Shown here piece after piece: positions 50,376-60,311 of a stretch of DNA of 64,000 nt (position 1 is the stretch's first letter; every line of letters begins with the position of its first letter). The stretch covers positions 248,001-312,000 of the forward strand of contig NZ_POXG01000001.1 of assembly GCF_003044565.1 (NCBI RefSeq), given 5' to 3'. The DNA is from Neisseria sicca. GTDB taxonomy: Bacteria > Pseudomonadota > Gammaproteobacteria > Burkholderiales > Neisseriaceae. The position numbers and the translations under genes are program-made. The notes beneath the pieces were generated by a model, which was not told where the DNA came from, ran no database searches, and saw nothing but the letters and a program-made list of their open reading frames with translations.

Positions 50376-52004
50376 TTACTCAATTCCTTTTTTCGCCAGG
50401 TAGCTTTCGTAATCGCCCAGATAATATTCATAACTGCCTTTGCCGTCCAGCTCGATAATCTGTGTGGCGAGCGAGGAGACAAACTGGCGATCGTGCGACA
50501 CGAAAATCAGCGTGCCGTTGTATTTTTCCAGTGCCATGTTCAGCGATTCGATGCTTTCCATGTCCATGTGGTTGGTGGGTTCGTCCATAATCAGCACATT
50601 GGGTTTCAGCAGCAGGAGTTTGCCGTAGAGCATACGGCCTTTTTCACCACCGGAGAGAACCTGCACTTTTTTCACCACGTCGTTACTGCCGAAGAGCAAA
50701 CGCCCCAAAGTACCGCGGATGACTTGTTCGTCGTCGCCTTCTTGTCCCCATTGGCGCATCCATTCGCTCAGGTTCATATCGACATCGAAGTCGTTTTCGT
50801 GGTCTTGCGGGTAATAGCCGATGTTGGCTTTTTCCGCCCATTTGATGGTACCTGCATCGGGAGCGATACCTTCGGCGTATTCGGGCTTGAATGCGCCGGC
50901 GAGGAGTTTCAGCAGGGTGGATTTACCTGCGCCGTTGGGGCCAATGATGGCGAGGCGCTGACCTGCTTCGAGGATGAAGCTCAGGTTTTTGAACAACTGG
51001 GTTTCAAAGCGTTTGGCCAGATTTTCGACTTCCACCGCCTGACGGTGCAGCTTGGCTTTTTCATCGGCTTCAAAGCGGATATACGGGTTTTGGCGGGTGG
51101 AAGGTTTGACTTCGACCATTTCGGCTTTGATTTTGTCTGCCTGTTTCAGACGACTGGTTGCCTGGCGGGCTTTGGATTTGTTGGCAGAGAAGCGGGCGAC
51201 GAACTCTTGCAGCTCTTGCAGTTTCTCTTTTGCCTTGGCGTTGTCCTTCAGGGCGCGTTCGCGCGATTGGGCGGAAGCGAGCATGTAATCGTCGTAGTTG
51301 CCCGGATAGATGGTGATGGTGTTGTAGTCCAAATCCGCCATGTGGGTGCAGACTTCGTTCAAAAAGTGACGGTCATGCGAGATGATAATCATGGTGGAGT
51401 CGTATTGGTTCAACACGCCTTCCAGCCAGCGGATGGTGTTGATATCCAAGTTGTTGGTCGGCTCGTCCAAGAGCAGCACGTCGGGCTTGGAAAATAGGGC
51501 TTGCGCCAGCAATACGCGCAGCTTGAAGCCGGGGGCGACTTCCGCCATGGTGGCGTTGTGCAAATCTTCGGAAATGCCTACGCCGCTCAACAGTTCGGCG
51601 GCGCGCGCTTCGGCGGTGTAGCCGTCGTATTCGGCGAACTTGGCTTCCAGTTCGGCGGCTTTCATGTAGTCGTCTTCGGTGGCTTCGAGGTTGGCGTAAA
51701 TCGCGTCGCGTTCGGTCATCGCCGCCCACATTTCGGTATGCCCCATCATCACCACGTCCAGCACGCGCATGTCTTCGTAAGCAAACTGGTCTTGGCGCAA
51801 TTTACCCAAACGCACGCCGTTTTCAATCGCCACTTCGCCCGCAGTCTGTTCCAAATCGCCGCCGAGGATTTTCATGAAGGTAGATTTGCCCGAACCGTTC
51901 GCGCCGATCAAGCCGTAGCGGTTGCCTTCGCCGAACTTGACGGATACGTTTTCAAACAGCGGCTTCGCGCCGAACTGCATGGTAATGCCGTTGGTAGAAA
52001 TCAT
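50376..52004 (-). CDS. ABC-F family ATPase (YbiT-like)
   Basis: A 542-residue protein with two ABC ATPase domains and no membrane part. First domain: [12 protein letters not shown], then [12 protein letters not shown]; second: [36 protein letters not shown] proteins bind the ribosome E site and modulate translation. The start [14 protein letters not shown] and the linker [16 protein letters not shown] resemble YbiT. I use the ATG at 52004; the upstream extension is not coding-like. EttA or Uup are less likely from the N-terminus. Confidence 0.9.
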   Translation of the reverse strand: MISTNGITMQFGAKPLFENVSVKFGEGNRYGLIGANGSGKSTFMKILGGDLEQTAGEVAIENGVRLGKLRQDQFAYEDMRVLDVVMMGHTEMWAAMTERDAIYANLEATEDDYMKAAELEAKFAEYDGYTAEARAAELLSGVGISEDLHNATMAEVAPGFKLRVLLAQALFSKPDVLLLDEPTNNLDINTIRWLEGVLNQYDSTMIIISHDRHFLNEVCTHMADLDYNTITIYPGNYDDYMLASAQSRERALKDNAKAKEKLQELQEFVARFSANKSKARQATSRLKQADKIKAEMVEVKPSTRQNPYIRFEADEKAKLHRQAVEVENLAKRFETQLFKNLSFILEAGQRLAIIGPNGAGKSTLLKLLAGAFKPEYAEGIAPDAGTIKWAEKANIGYYPQDHENDFDVDMNLSEWMRQWGQEGDDEQVIRGTLGRLLFGSNDVVKKVQVLSGGEKGRMLYGKLLLLKPNVLIMDEPTNHMDMESIESLNMALEKYNGTLIFVSHDRQFVSSLATQIIELDGKGSYEYYLGDYESYLAKKGIE

Positions 52005-52103
52005 TATTGGTAAAACCTTTATAAATATAGATAAACAGGGTGTTATAATCGCCGGCGATTGTAGCATATTTTGTATAGGTCGTCTGAAACGGGGGCGGAG
52101 GAA

Positions 52104-52298
52104 ATGGAAACCGAAAAAATCTATTACGCCGTGATTATTCTGTTGTGTGCCGCATCTATGCTCCTCAGTCCGTTCTTCTATATTCGCCGCACACGTTCGG
52201 GTGCAGAATTGCGCCACGCGCCTAGGCAATGGAAGCCGATTATTATTGCCAATTTGGTGATGATTATTGCTTTAGTGGTGTGGTGGATATGGTTTTGA
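52104..52298 (+). CDS. Small two-helix membrane protein (64 aa)
   Basis: Starts [20 protein letters not shown] with a perfect GGAGGAA 4-8 bases before the ATG, which decides the start. Two helices (about 6-26 and 45-63) flank a short basic loop ([18 protein letters not shown]). It is divergent from the ABC-F gene and lies 22 bases before the next gene, probably in the same operon. Function unknown. Confidence 0.7.
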   Translation: METEKIYYAVIILLCAASMLLSPFFYIRRTRSGAELRHAPRQWKPIIIANLVMIIALVVWWIWF

Positions 52299-52320
52299 TG
52301 ATTTGATGAAAGGTATAACA

Positions 52321-52782
52321 ATGAATAAATTGATTTTAAGCACATTACTGCTCGCATTTTCCGCCGTAGCCACGGCATCCCCCGTATTTGAATGTATCGA
52401 CAAATCGGGACGTAAAACCTATACGCAGACCGGCGGCAAAAATTGCAAACCGGGCAATATCGGCAGACCTTCGCTTTATACCTCCGCCGCACCGTCTGCA
52501 CACTCGGCATCAGCAAGCGCTGCTTCAAGAAACGCTCCTTCCGAACAAATGCCGCCTCCGCCAGCCGGAGCAATGCCCGGTTCATCTTCGGCGCAAAACG
52601 AATTGGCTCAGGCACAGAAAAATCTGGAAGAGGGCAAACAGGTCCGTTATGGCAACGAGCGCAATTACGCCCGCTATCAAGAACGGATTAAGGGTCTGGA
52701 AAATCAAGTGAAAGCCGCGCAGGAGCGGGTTAATGCGGTAAACAGCATGGGCGTAGAAGGTGAGATGATGCCCGAGCAGTGA
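52321..52782 (+). CDS. Periplasmic DUF4124-type protein
   Basis: A 153-residue secreted protein. The signal peptide (NKLILSTLLLAFSAVATASP) is followed by a DUF4124-like module FECIDKSGRKTYTQTGGKNC with two Cys, then a Ser/Ala/Pro-rich linker and a coiled coil (about 95-145, QKNLEEGKQVRYGNERNYAR). The ATG at 52321 has AAAGG about 7 bases upstream. It is likely periplasmic. The function of this family is unknown. Confidence 0.78.
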   Translation: MNKLILSTLLLAFSAVATASPVFECIDKSGRKTYTQTGGKNCKPGNIGRPSLYTSAAPSAHSASASAASRNAPSEQMPPPPAGAMPGSSSAQNELAQAQKNLEEGKQVRYGNERNYARYQERIKGLENQVKAAQERVNAVNSMGVEGEMMPEQ

Positions 52783-52801
52783 TGGTTGCAAAGATAGCAA
52801 T

Positions 52802-52868
52802 AAAAGGTCGTCTGAAAACTCGGTTTAAGCAAAATAGAATTGCTTTACCGATTTTCAGACGACCTTTT
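52802..52868. terminator. DUS-pair terminator between convergent genes
   Basis: AAAAGGTCGTCTGAAAACTCGG and its inverse (52849-52868) lie between the DUF4124 gene (+) and the methyltransferase (-). Confidence 0.8.
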
Positions 52869-52876
52869 TAGTTTTT

Positions 52877-53569
52877 TCAGTTTGTCTTGACTGTATATTC
52901 TAGTGCCTTATAGGGCTTTAATGTGCTTGAAATATAACCGTTTTCAGGACGGCGGACGTAATCGAGATAATCCTGCATGGCAGGTGAGAAGCCTTCCACA
53001 TCGTCCACGGCGATGACCGCGCGGTCGGCAAGATTAGGTTCCAACAGTTTAAATACGGGGAATACCAAATCCGGCCAGCCGTCGAGTAAGACAAAATCGG
53101 GGCGGATGTCTAAGTCTTTTAAAGTTTCCAGCGCATCGCCTTCGCGAAGTTCGATGTAGTCTGCCAAGCCGGCTTCTTGGAAATGTTTTCTCGCCGCTGC
53201 GGCTTTGTGCGGCAGATATTCGCAAGTGATAACGCGTCCGCCGTTACGTTTGGCGGCTGCCGCGAGATACAGCGTCGAAATGCCGTAGGAAGTCCCGAAT
53301 TCAACAATGTTTTTTGCACCCGATGCTAAAGCCTGCATATATAGGAACTTGCCTTGCTGCGGTGCGATGGGGATGTATTTGTCTTCGTAAAAACTTTCAT
53401 TTTCCCCCGCCCAATCCAGCCCTTTACCCAACAGCTTGAAAATCTTGGGTAGAAAGTGGAAAAACATTTGCCTGTTTTGCTTTAAGGCTTGGGTGTAGAG
53501 CCGCAGCAAAACAGCTTCAGCTTGAGGCGCTTGCAGAAAAGCGAACATTTTTGGTGTCAGCTTGGGCAT
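52877..53569 (-). CDS. O-methyltransferase-like SAM-dependent enzyme
   Basis: A 230-residue class I methyltransferase. IVEFGTSYGISTLYLAAAAK is motif I of the catechol O-methyltransferase group, followed by VITCEYLPHKAAAARKHF, the acidic REGDALETL and DFVLLDGWPDLVFPVFKLL. The first 60 residues are helical and probably form a cap. The substrate is unknown. AGGAG lies before the ATG. It shares no operon with yicC, which is divergent. Confidence 0.82.
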   Translation of the reverse strand: MPKLTPKMFAFLQAPQAEAVLLRLYTQALKQNRQMFFHFLPKIFKLLGKGLDWAGENESFYEDKYIPIAPQQGKFLYMQALASGAKNIVEFGTSYGISTLYLAAAAKRNGGRVITCEYLPHKAAAARKHFQEAGLADYIELREGDALETLKDLDIRPDFVLLDGWPDLVFPVFKLLEPNLADRAVIAVDDVEGFSPAMQDYLDYVRRPENGYISSTLKPYKALEYTVKTN

Positions 53570-53780
53570 GGGCTTTCTCCTTTTTAGTTCAAATCCTCTA
53601 TATCGCTACAATCTTGCCACAGCTTCGCTTTTCAGACGACCTTTATGTACAAACATCAAACAGGTTTCTTGCGACTGTCTTTTATCCTGCTCATCCCAAT
53701 CCTCCATACTTGCAGTCATCAAAGTCCAGATATGATATAGTCCCTCCACTTTCACTCGTATTTTAAAACGGAGTAAAACC

Positions 53781-54662
53781 ATGACTAAATCCATCCATAT
53801 CCACAGTATGACCGGCTTTGCCAATGCCGCAGGCGAATGCGGCGGCAAGCGCGTGAACTTGGAAATCCGTGCGGTGAACCACCGTTATCTGGATGTCCAA
53901 TTCCGCATGCCTGAAGAATTGCGCTATCTGGAAGGCGCGTTGCGCGAGAAAATCGCGGCTTCAGCCGCACGCGGCAAATTGGAATGCCGCATTCAGTTGC
54001 AGGACGCGGCGGTCGGCGGGCAGAGTTTGGAAACCAATGAAGAGTTGGTGAAACAGCTTGCCGACTTGAACAAAACTTGGCGCAAGGAACACGGTTTCGG
54101 CAAGCTGACGGTCGCTGAAGTGTTGCGCTTTCCTGGGGTATTGGCAGGTCAAAGCGAAGATCCGGAGGCTTTGGCGAAAATCGTACAAGAGCTGTTGGAT
54201 GAGGCGTTGAAAGAATTTGCTGCCGCCCGCAAACGCGAAGGTAAAAAACTCGGCGAACATTTGTTGCAACGCTTGGCAAGCATGGAAGAAATCGTGGATG
54301 CGTTGGGCGAGCTGTTCCCCAGCCTGCTTCAAGCGCATATGGACAAGGTGAACGCGCGCTTGGCGGAAGCGGTCGGCAATATCGACAACGACCGTTTGCA
54401 GCAGGAATTTGCGCTGTTTATCCAAAAATCGGACGTTGACGAAGAATTCAGCCGCCTGCGCACACACATCGCCGAAGTCCGCCGCATCGTTACGGAAAAC
54501 AAAGGCAGCGCGGGCAAACGTTTGGACTTCCTGATGCAGGAATTGAACCGCGAGGCAAACACGCTGGGCAGCAAAGCGATCGCGGCGGAATGCACGCAGG
54601 CTTCGGTTGAACTGAAAGTCTTAATCGAGCAAATGCGCGAGCAGGTACAAAATATCGAATAA
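53781..54662 (+). CDS. yicC: YicC-family endoribonuclease-like protein
   Basis: YicC proteins (N-terminal YicC_N, C-terminal DUF1732) affect stationary-phase survival; members such as YicC and YloC are reported to cleave or help degrade RNA. The 293 residues start [20 protein letters not shown] and include [20 protein letters not shown] and the C-terminal [20 protein letters not shown], all typical. GGAG precedes the ATG. A CREE lies 18 bases after the stop. Confidence 0.93.
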
Positions 54663-54679
54663 GCCTTCAAAAATAAAAT

Positions 54680-54785
54680 ATAGTGGATTAACTTTAAACC
54701 AGTACGGCGTTGCCTCGCCTTGCCGTACTATCTGTACTGTCTGCGGCTTCGTCGCCTTGTCCTGATTTAAATTTAATCCACTATA
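54680..54785. repeat. Correia element (CREE), ~106 bp form
   Basis: TATAGTGGATTAACTTT to AAATTTAATCCACTATA, opposite in orientation to the copies at 36843, 38746 and 40025. It lies between yicC and a DUS terminator. Confidence 0.95.
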
Positions 54786-54832
54786 AAGGTCGTCTGAAAA
54801 GCCATTTTTCTGCTTTTCAGACGACCTTTGTT
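54785..54832. terminator. Bidirectional DUS-pair terminator between yicC and rpiA
   Basis: AAAGGTCGTCTGAAAAGC and GCTTTTCAGACGACCTTTG pair across a short loop between the convergent genes. Confidence 0.85.
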
Positions 54833-54843
54833 TTGATGGATGC

Positions 54844-55515
54844 TTAGCTTTGTCCGGGTTTGATGACTTTAACGCCCTGCTCTGTGCCCAAGATCAACAA
54901 ATCCGCGGCGTTGCGCGCGAAGATGCCGTTTTCGACAACGCCGGTAATTCGGTTGATTTCATCTTCCATAGTCAGCGGACGGTCGATATTCAAGTCATAA
55001 ACATCGACGATTTGGTTGCCGTGGAAAGTGGTGCAATCTAAGCGCAATTCAGGTTGCCCGCCCATTGCCAAAAGTTTGCGCGACACCAGCGAACGCGCAC
55101 CGGGTAATACTTCTACGGGCAGCGGGAATTTGCCCAAGCGAGATACATATTTGCTCTCGTCGGCGATACAGATGAATTTGTCAGACGCGCTGGCGACGAC
55201 TTTCTCGTTCAGATGCGCACCGCCGCCGCCTTTAATCATTTGCAGCATATGGTTTACTTCGTCCGCACCGTCGATATAGACAGCGAGGTACATCACATCG
55301 TTCAGCGATACTTCGGGGATGTCGTATTGCGCCATCAATTCGCTGGACTTTTTAGAAGTCGAAACCGCGCCTTTGATTTTTTTGCCGCTTTTGCCCAACG
55401 CTTCGATAAACATATTCACGGTCGAGCCGGAGCCGATACCGATGTATTCGTTTTCAGGTACGAATTCCACCGCTTTCTCGGCGGCAATACGTTTCAATTC
55501 ATCTTGAGTAGCCAT
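54844..55515 (-). CDS. rpiA: Ribose-5-phosphate isomerase A
   Basis: RpiA interconverts ribose-5-phosphate and ribulose-5-phosphate in the pentose phosphate pathway. The 223 residues contain [12 protein letters not shown] (phosphate loop, about 26-37), YIDGADEV (about 81-88) and [14 protein letters not shown] with the catalytic Glu. The ATG at 55515 follows AAGGAG at a good distance. It lies 69 bases downstream of ispF, on the same strand. Confidence 0.96.
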
Positions 55516-55584
55516 GAGTTCTCCTTAATGGATGTTGGTCAATAGGATTATCTTAACATTTTCATGCCGTTTGTGCTTGCCTGC

Positions 55585-56064
55585 TTACGCTTTTTCCAGC
55601 AACACCGCCGCCTGCGCCTCGATGGCTTCCATGCGACCCAGATAGCCGAGCTTTTCGTTGGTTTTGCCTTTGATGTTCACACAGGTCGTCTGAATGCCCA
55701 AATCAGCGGCAATGTTGGCGCGCATGGTGGGAATGTGCGGCGCGAGTTTGGGCTTTTGCGCAATGATGGTCGTGTCCACGTTCACAACGCGCCAGCCTAA
55801 AGCCTGCACGCTTTTATACGCTTCGCGCAACAATACGCGGCTGTCGGCATCTTTAAACTCGGCAGCGGTATCGGGGAAATGGCTGCCGATGTCGCCCAAG
55901 CCCGCCGCGCCGAGTAAAGCGTCGGTAATCGCGTGCAACAGCGCGTCGGCATCGGAATGGCCGAGCAGACCTTTTTCAAACGGGATGTTTACGCCGCCGA
56001 GAATCAAATCGCGACCCTCGACGAGTTGGTGGACATCGTAGCCTTGTCCGATGCGGATATTCAT
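55585..56064 (-). CDS. ispF: 2-C-methyl-D-erythritol 2,4-cyclodiphosphate synthase
   Basis: IspF makes the cyclic diphosphate of the MEP isoprenoid pathway. The 159 residues include [10 protein letters not shown] with metal ligands Asp and His, [20 protein letters not shown], and [10 protein letters not shown]. It is downstream of ispD on the same strand, with an inverted DUS pair (56087-56118) in the 43-base gap that may lower read-through. A single DUS is embedded near 55685. Confidence 0.96.
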   Translation of the reverse strand: MNIRIGQGYDVHQLVEGRDLILGGVNIPFEKGLLGHSDADALLHAITDALLGAAGLGDIGSHFPDTAAEFKDADSRVLLREAYKSVQALGWRVVNVDTTIIAQKPKLAPHIPTMRANIAADLGIQTTCVNIKGKTNEKLGYLGRMEAIEAQAAVLLEKA

Positions 56065-56107
56065 GTTTTGTCCTTTTTTCCATGTCAGGTCGTCTGAAAA
56101 ACGGGTT

Positions 56108-56794
56108 TCAGACGACCTGCAACAACAGCCTCACAATCAATTCATCCTGCGGCAGCGTCAGCTTCAAATTGCGCGTATCGCCCTGCACCAGCAGCGGCTG
56201 CACGCCCAGCTTTTCCACCGCCGACGCTTCGTCTGTAATATCGCTCAAATCCTCTGCCGACAAAGCTCGGTGTAACAAGGTCGTCTGAAAAAGCTGCGGG
56301 GTTTGCGCCTGCCACAATCCGGCGCGGGAAACGGTTTCGCCGATATGGTTTTTACCGTCGGCGCGTTTGAGCGTATCGGCAACGGGTATTGCCAAAATAC
56401 CGCCCTGCTCTTTTCCGCCCGCTTCTTCAATCAGACGGGTCAATGCCTCGGGTGGCAGGCAGCAACGGGCGGCATCGTGAACGAGAATGTTGTCCTGCTC
56501 CGCCGCCAAACCTTGCGCCAACAATGCGGATACGCCGTTGCGTACCGTTTCGGCACGGCTTGCTCCGCCTACGCGAAATACGCGTGTTTTGCTTAAAGGG
56601 GTCGTCTGAAACGTTTGGTCTTCGGGCGATACGATAACGGCAATCAAATCGATGGCAGGATGTTTTTCAAAAATGTCTATCGTATGCTGCAACACGGTTT
56701 TGCCGTTGATTTCAACGTATTGCTTGGGCTTTCCCGCCCCAAAGCGCGTTCCGATACCGGCAGCGGGAATCAGAGCGATATGGCGACGCGTCAT
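56108..56794 (-). CDS. ispD: 2-C-methyl-D-erythritol 4-phosphate cytidylyltransferase
   Basis: IspD activates MEP with CTP, the third step of the MEP pathway. The 228 residues start [20 protein letters not shown] with the nucleotide-binding loop, then [16 protein letters not shown] and [19 protein letters not shown]. The start overlaps the dnaQ stop by 4 bases (ATGA), so the two are translationally coupled. DUS copies occur inside near 56278 and 56601. Confidence 0.95.
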   Translation of the reverse strand: MTRRHIALIPAAGIGTRFGAGKPKQYVEINGKTVLQHTIDIFEKHPAIDLIAVIVSPEDQTFQTTPLSKTRVFRVGGASRAETVRNGVSALLAQGLAAEQDNILVHDAARCCLPPEALTRLIEEAGGKEQGGILAIPVADTLKRADGKNHIGETVSRAGLWQAQTPQLFQTTLLHRALSAEDLSDITDEASAVEKLGVQPLLVQGDTRNLKLTLPQDELIVRLLLQVV

Positions 56795-57516
56795 GCTTCA
56801 GCTCCGGCTGTTTCAGCTTTGCGCCACAGACAGGCTTCGCCCAAACCGTCCAGGTATTGTTCGTGTGCGGCGAGTTCCTCTACGTCGGCTTTGATAACCT
56901 TCAAATGCGCCGGACGCTTGGTTTCGGCAACAATGACCGGTTTGACTTCCTCATCTTCTTCTTTTTCTTCGCCACCCATTAAATCGAACTGCTGGCGCGT
57001 CATGGCGAGATACACTTCGCCCAAAAGCTCGCAGTCAATCAACGCGCCGTGCAGCACGCGTTTGCTGCGATCGACGGAAAGGCGGTTGCACAAAGCATCC
57101 AAACTGGCTTTCTGACCGGGGAACATTTCCCGCGCCATCGCCAGTGTGTCGGTTACAGTACAACCAAGCTCCTCAATGGAAGGCAGCCCCATACGGCGGA
57201 ATTCCATGTTCAGGAAGCCAACGTCAAACTTAGCATTGTGGATAATCAACTCGGCATCGCGTATAAAATCGGCAATCTGACGCCCTACTTCGGCAAACGG
57301 CGGTGCGTTTTTCTCTTCCAAAACCTCAATGGTCAAACCGTGTACCTTCGCCGCTTCTTCAGGCATATCGCGTTCGGGATGAACATATAAATGTAGGTTG
57401 TTGTCGGTCATTTGGCGGTTGATCATTTCCAGACCGGCAAACTCGACCAAACGGTCGCCGCCTTCGGCATAAAGGCCCGTGGTTTCGGTATCAAGGATAA
57501 TCTGGCGTTTGCTCAT
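56791..57516 (-). CDS. dnaQ: DNA polymerase III epsilon subunit (proofreading exonuclease)
   Basis: DnaQ is the 3'-5' exonuclease of the replicase core. The 241 residues from the ATG at 57516 contain ExoI (IILDTETTGL), ExoII (LIIHNAKFDVGFLN) and ExoIII-epsilon (HGALIDCELLGEVYLAM), with the expected acidic residues. A Met eight codons upstream (57540) is possible too; neither has a strong ribosome-binding site. The C-terminal third, after the exonuclease domain, carries the polymerase alpha-binding tail. It heads the dnaQ-ispD-ispF operon. Confidence 0.93.
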   Translation of the reverse strand: MSKRQIILDTETTGLYAEGGDRLVEFAGLEMINRQMTDNNLHLYVHPERDMPEEAAKVHGLTIEVLEEKNAPPFAEVGRQIADFIRDAELIIHNAKFDVGFLNMEFRRMGLPSIEELGCTVTDTLAMAREMFPGQKASLDALCNRLSVDRSKRVLHGALIDCELLGEVYLAMTRQQFDLMGGEEKEEDEEVKPVIVAETKRPAHLKVIKADVEELAAHEQYLDGLGEACLWRKAETAGAEA

Positions 57517-57540
57517 AGGAATATTCTGTATAGCGCTCAT

Positions 57541-57800
57541 TGATAAAATGCCTTGAATCATACGCAAGGCTGCTAAAAATGTATAGTCGGCAAAAATCGG
57601 GACGCGTGTATTTGAATGCAATATTTCTTAGGGCGTGAATGCAGCCTGACAAGAAATTTTGCTGACAATTTTCCAGACGTATTTATCTTCGCATTCCCGC
57701 TAAGGCTTGTTTTCTCTAAATTCCGAGTAAATCACTCAACTTTTATAATTTTTTAAAAATTAATTTCTATAAAAATCATTATCTTATTACACATCTTCAT
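57541..57800. other. Non-coding gap upstream of dnaQ
   Basis: AT-rich intergenic sequence between the divergent dnaQ and the gene at 57897. It should hold the dnaQ promoter, but I cannot pick it out. The Fur-like box and promoter of the other gene lie at its right end. Confidence 0.4.
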
Positions 57801-57846
57801 AATAATAACAATTATCATTTGCAAATTTTGAAATTATCCGTATAAT
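57801..57846 (+). promoter_or_regulatory. Predicted promoter with an overlapping Fur-like box
   Basis: TTGCAA (57819-57824) and TATAAT (57841-57846) are 16 bases apart, 50 bases before the ATG at 57897. Just upstream, AATAATAACAATTATCATT (57801-57819) matches 13 of 19 positions of the Fur consensus GATAATGATAATCATTATC and touches the -35. Iron-dependent repression is therefore likely. Confidence 0.6.
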
Positions 57847-57896
57847 GCAATTCATCGAAACGAAATCAACGCACTACAGAACGAAAGGAGAAGAAA

Positions 57897-58379
57897 ATGC
57901 CTGAAAATATTTTCCAGCAAGTCTCTCTCGACATTCTGAGACTGCACCAACATACCATCCGCTCTCTTTTGGCAACCCAGTGTTGCGATGATTGCGAAGT
58001 ACATGATGCCGTATATGTTACGCTCGATGGTCGTTATTATGTTTGGCTTCCCTGCATGGGTAAATCGGAGCAACCGCAAACCGGCATCCTCCTGATTGAA
58101 GATGAAGACAGCCATTCCCGTTTAAGCTGGGTCGCCAGCACTCGGGAGGTTAAACAAAAAGACAGTTTGTACAGCCGCGTCGTTTCCGTTTTACAACGCA
58201 AAATGCAGAAGGCAAAAGAAAAGTTTATTCATGCGTCTGATGCCCGTTTGCTTGAACTGACACCGCAGCAAGGTCGTTTGACGACCAAAAGCAAAGATTT
58301 GTCGCTTTCACCCTATGATTTGATGAAGGCACTTTATCCGGCAACCCATCAACGTCAATTAGAGGAGTTCGCCCTGTAA
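57897..58379 (+). CDS. Protein of unknown function, probably iron-regulated
   Basis: A 160-residue soluble protein. AAAGGAGAAG lies 6 bases before the ATG. It has a pair of Cys (TQCCDDCEVHD, about 28-38), a strand-rich middle (AVYVTLDGRYYVWLPCMG) and a C-terminal DARLLELTPQQGRLTTKSKD block that is faintly like the end of HugZ-type haem-utilisation proteins of the split-barrel class. With the Fur-like box, a role in iron or haem use is plausible, but I cannot assign a function. Confidence 0.65.
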   Translation: MPENIFQQVSLDILRLHQHTIRSLLATQCCDDCEVHDAVYVTLDGRYYVWLPCMGKSEQPQTGILLIEDEDSHSRLSWVASTREVKQKDSLYSRVVSVLQRKMQKAKEKFIHASDARLLELTPQQGRLTTKSKDLSLSPYDLMKALYPATHQRQLEEFAL

Positions 58380-58410
58380 CAGTTTTGGTAGTGGTTTGTG
58401 TTCCTTTTGC

Positions 58411-58440
58411 GCCCCTTAAAATTAAAGGGGCGATTTTTTT
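58411..58440 (+). terminator. Intrinsic terminator after the iron-regulated gene
   Basis: GCCCCTT and AAGGGGC with a 7-base loop and eight T residues downstream. Confidence 0.85.
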
Positions 58441-58479
58441 TGCCTGCAACTCAACATGGCTTCCATCAAACCAATCAAA

Positions 58480-58533
58480 AAAGGTCGTCTGAAATCGGAT
58501 TCAAACTTCAAATCCGGTTTCAGACGACCTTTT
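58480..58533. terminator. DUS-pair terminator before the YdgA-family gene end
   Basis: AAAAGGTCGTCTGAAATCGGAT and its inverse with an ATCCGG extension form a long stem that should end the minus-strand YdgA-family transcript. Confidence 0.8.
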
Positions 58534-58545
58534 GTCTATTGCCGT

Positions 58546-60114
58546 TTATTTGCCTGCTTCAGATGAAGACAGATTTTCCGGCAACATGTCCTGCTCGTCA
58601 AAATCAGGTTCTGGCTCGTTTTGCAACACCTTGCCATTCAATTTCAACTCGTTATTTTGCAGGGTCAGATGGGTTTTAATGCTGTCATCTACCAGAGTCA
58701 GGTATTGCTCCTGCGCCATACTTTTCACGGTACTGTCGACCATCAGACGCAGCGTTTCATTGATGTCCTCAATTCCTGCGCGTCCGGCTTCTTCATCTTC
58801 CGCATTAACGCTAAACAGGCTGCGCGCTTGGTTGATTGCCATCTGCTCCAACAGTTTTTTCGGAACGCTCACATTGAAATCGGCATTGGTTTTTTTCAGC
58901 ATTTCGCTGAGGCTGTTCAGATCTTTTGCTGCCAAGCCTTTAAAGGCGAGTTTACCGCTGACATCCACTTGACCTTGCGGCATGGTGAATTTGAATGTTT
59001 TGACATTCAGCACCGGATCATTGGTAAATAAACCCGAAGCTTCGTTTTTGGCGGTTTGGAGCAATGCGTTTTGGATCTCTTCCTCACTCATTTTCTTATT
59101 GGCGACTTCGGCAAGCTTGGCTTTCAAAGCCTGCAAACCTTTGCCGTCCAAGTGCTCTGCTGCCACATTGATATCCAACGGACCATATTTATCTTCGCCA
59201 TAAACCAGCTCTTCAAATTGGAACCGTCCTTCGCTGTTGATGAATTTATCAACTTCGTTGGTATTGGTATCAAATTTCAGTTTGCTGACTTCGATTTTGG
59301 AAGGCGCGATACTGCCGGTCGGATTGATAAATGCGCCGATTTGCAGATTGGTCACAAGATTGACCAGCTCGTTCAGCTTGACGTTGTAATCAATATTTTC
59401 TTTCCATTGCAGCAGGAATTTATCCAAAGTAATGCTGCTTTTGCCCAAGGAAAGCTTGTTGAGTCCGTCTGAAGTCTCAGATTGGAAATGTAGGTTTTCC
59501 ATCGAAACATCGCCCTTGTCCGCCAGCTTGAGCTGCAAAGACGGAGCGGTATAATCATGACGGTAGCTTTGGAAATCTTTTTCGTAATCGGTGTTGCCGC
59601 TCAAGCCTTTCCAGCTGAGCTTGATGCCGGACAACTCTTCATAGTCGAAAGCCGGAACGCTGAGTTGAAGCTTGCCGCTTCCTCCGAAATAAATCGTATT
59701 GCTCATGGTCAACGGAGCTTGTTGGCCAAAGAAGCGAGACAATACTTTTTCGGTTTCCGGATGGTATTTAAACTCTGTTTCCACATGAGCCTGAGTACCG
59801 AAACCGCCAGCAAACGGACCATGGCTGATATGGTTCACAACCGTAATCGGCTCTTGCAAGACGGTTTTCAGATTATCGGGCAGATATTGCTGGGTATTTT
59901 GAAGCAATGTCGGTTTCAGGCGTATGACCGTAGTTTCGGTCGCACCGAACCAGCCTCGATCATATTGGTGGGATTCTACGGTTAGAAAACCTGATTCCTG
60001 CAACAGCTTTTGTTGTGCGGTCAGGGTTTCTTCTGCTTTGATGCCGAAGTAGTAAGGCGCACCGAGGCCGACGGCGATGGCTACGGCAACGGTCGAAATA
60101 AGATACTTTTTCAT
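58546..60114 (-). CDS. YdgA-family (DUF945) protein
   Basis: A 522-residue protein from the ATG at 60114. An N-terminal signal anchor (KKYLISTVAVAIAVGLGAPYY) is followed by a long periplasmic region that includes the DUF945 landmarks ESGFLTVESHQYDRGWFGAT and VNHISHGPFAGGF. The family is poorly defined; E. coli YdgA is a membrane-linked protein of about 500 residues. An upstream Met at 60153 is less likely as it puts hydrophobic residues before the signal. Standalone gene with a DUS terminator. Confidence 0.85.
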   Translation of the reverse strand: MKKYLISTVAVAIAVGLGAPYYFGIKAEETLTAQQKLLQESGFLTVESHQYDRGWFGATETTVIRLKPTLLQNTQQYLPDNLKTVLQEPITVVNHISHGPFAGGFGTQAHVETEFKYHPETEKVLSRFFGQQAPLTMSNTIYFGGSGKLQLSVPAFDYEELSGIKLSWKGLSGNTDYEKDFQSYRHDYTAPSLQLKLADKGDVSMENLHFQSETSDGLNKLSLGKSSITLDKFLLQWKENIDYNVKLNELVNLVTNLQIGAFINPTGSIAPSKIEVSKLKFDTNTNEVDKFINSEGRFQFEELVYGEDKYGPLDINVAAEHLDGKGLQALKAKLAEVANKKMSEEEIQNALLQTAKNEASGLFTNDPVLNVKTFKFTMPQGQVDVSGKLAFKGLAAKDLNSLSEMLKKTNADFNVSVPKKLLEQMAINQARSLFSVNAEDEEAGRAGIEDINETLRLMVDSTVKSMAQEQYLTLVDDSIKTHLTLQNNELKLNGKVLQNEPEPDFDEQDMLPENLSSSEAGK

Positions 60115-60311
60115 TGCTACAAACAGATAGGTTGAAAGCGATAAGAATAGCATTTTTTGACCGATTTGTCTTTTGGGAGACCTGGGCGGTACAAATAAAC
60201 CTATATTTGGTACTTTCCCATCCTTATATACCGACCACTTGCATTCTATTATTTCAAGCGTTCTGATTTATAATCGGGTCGTCTGAAAACTTGACCACTA
60301 CCACCCGCCCC

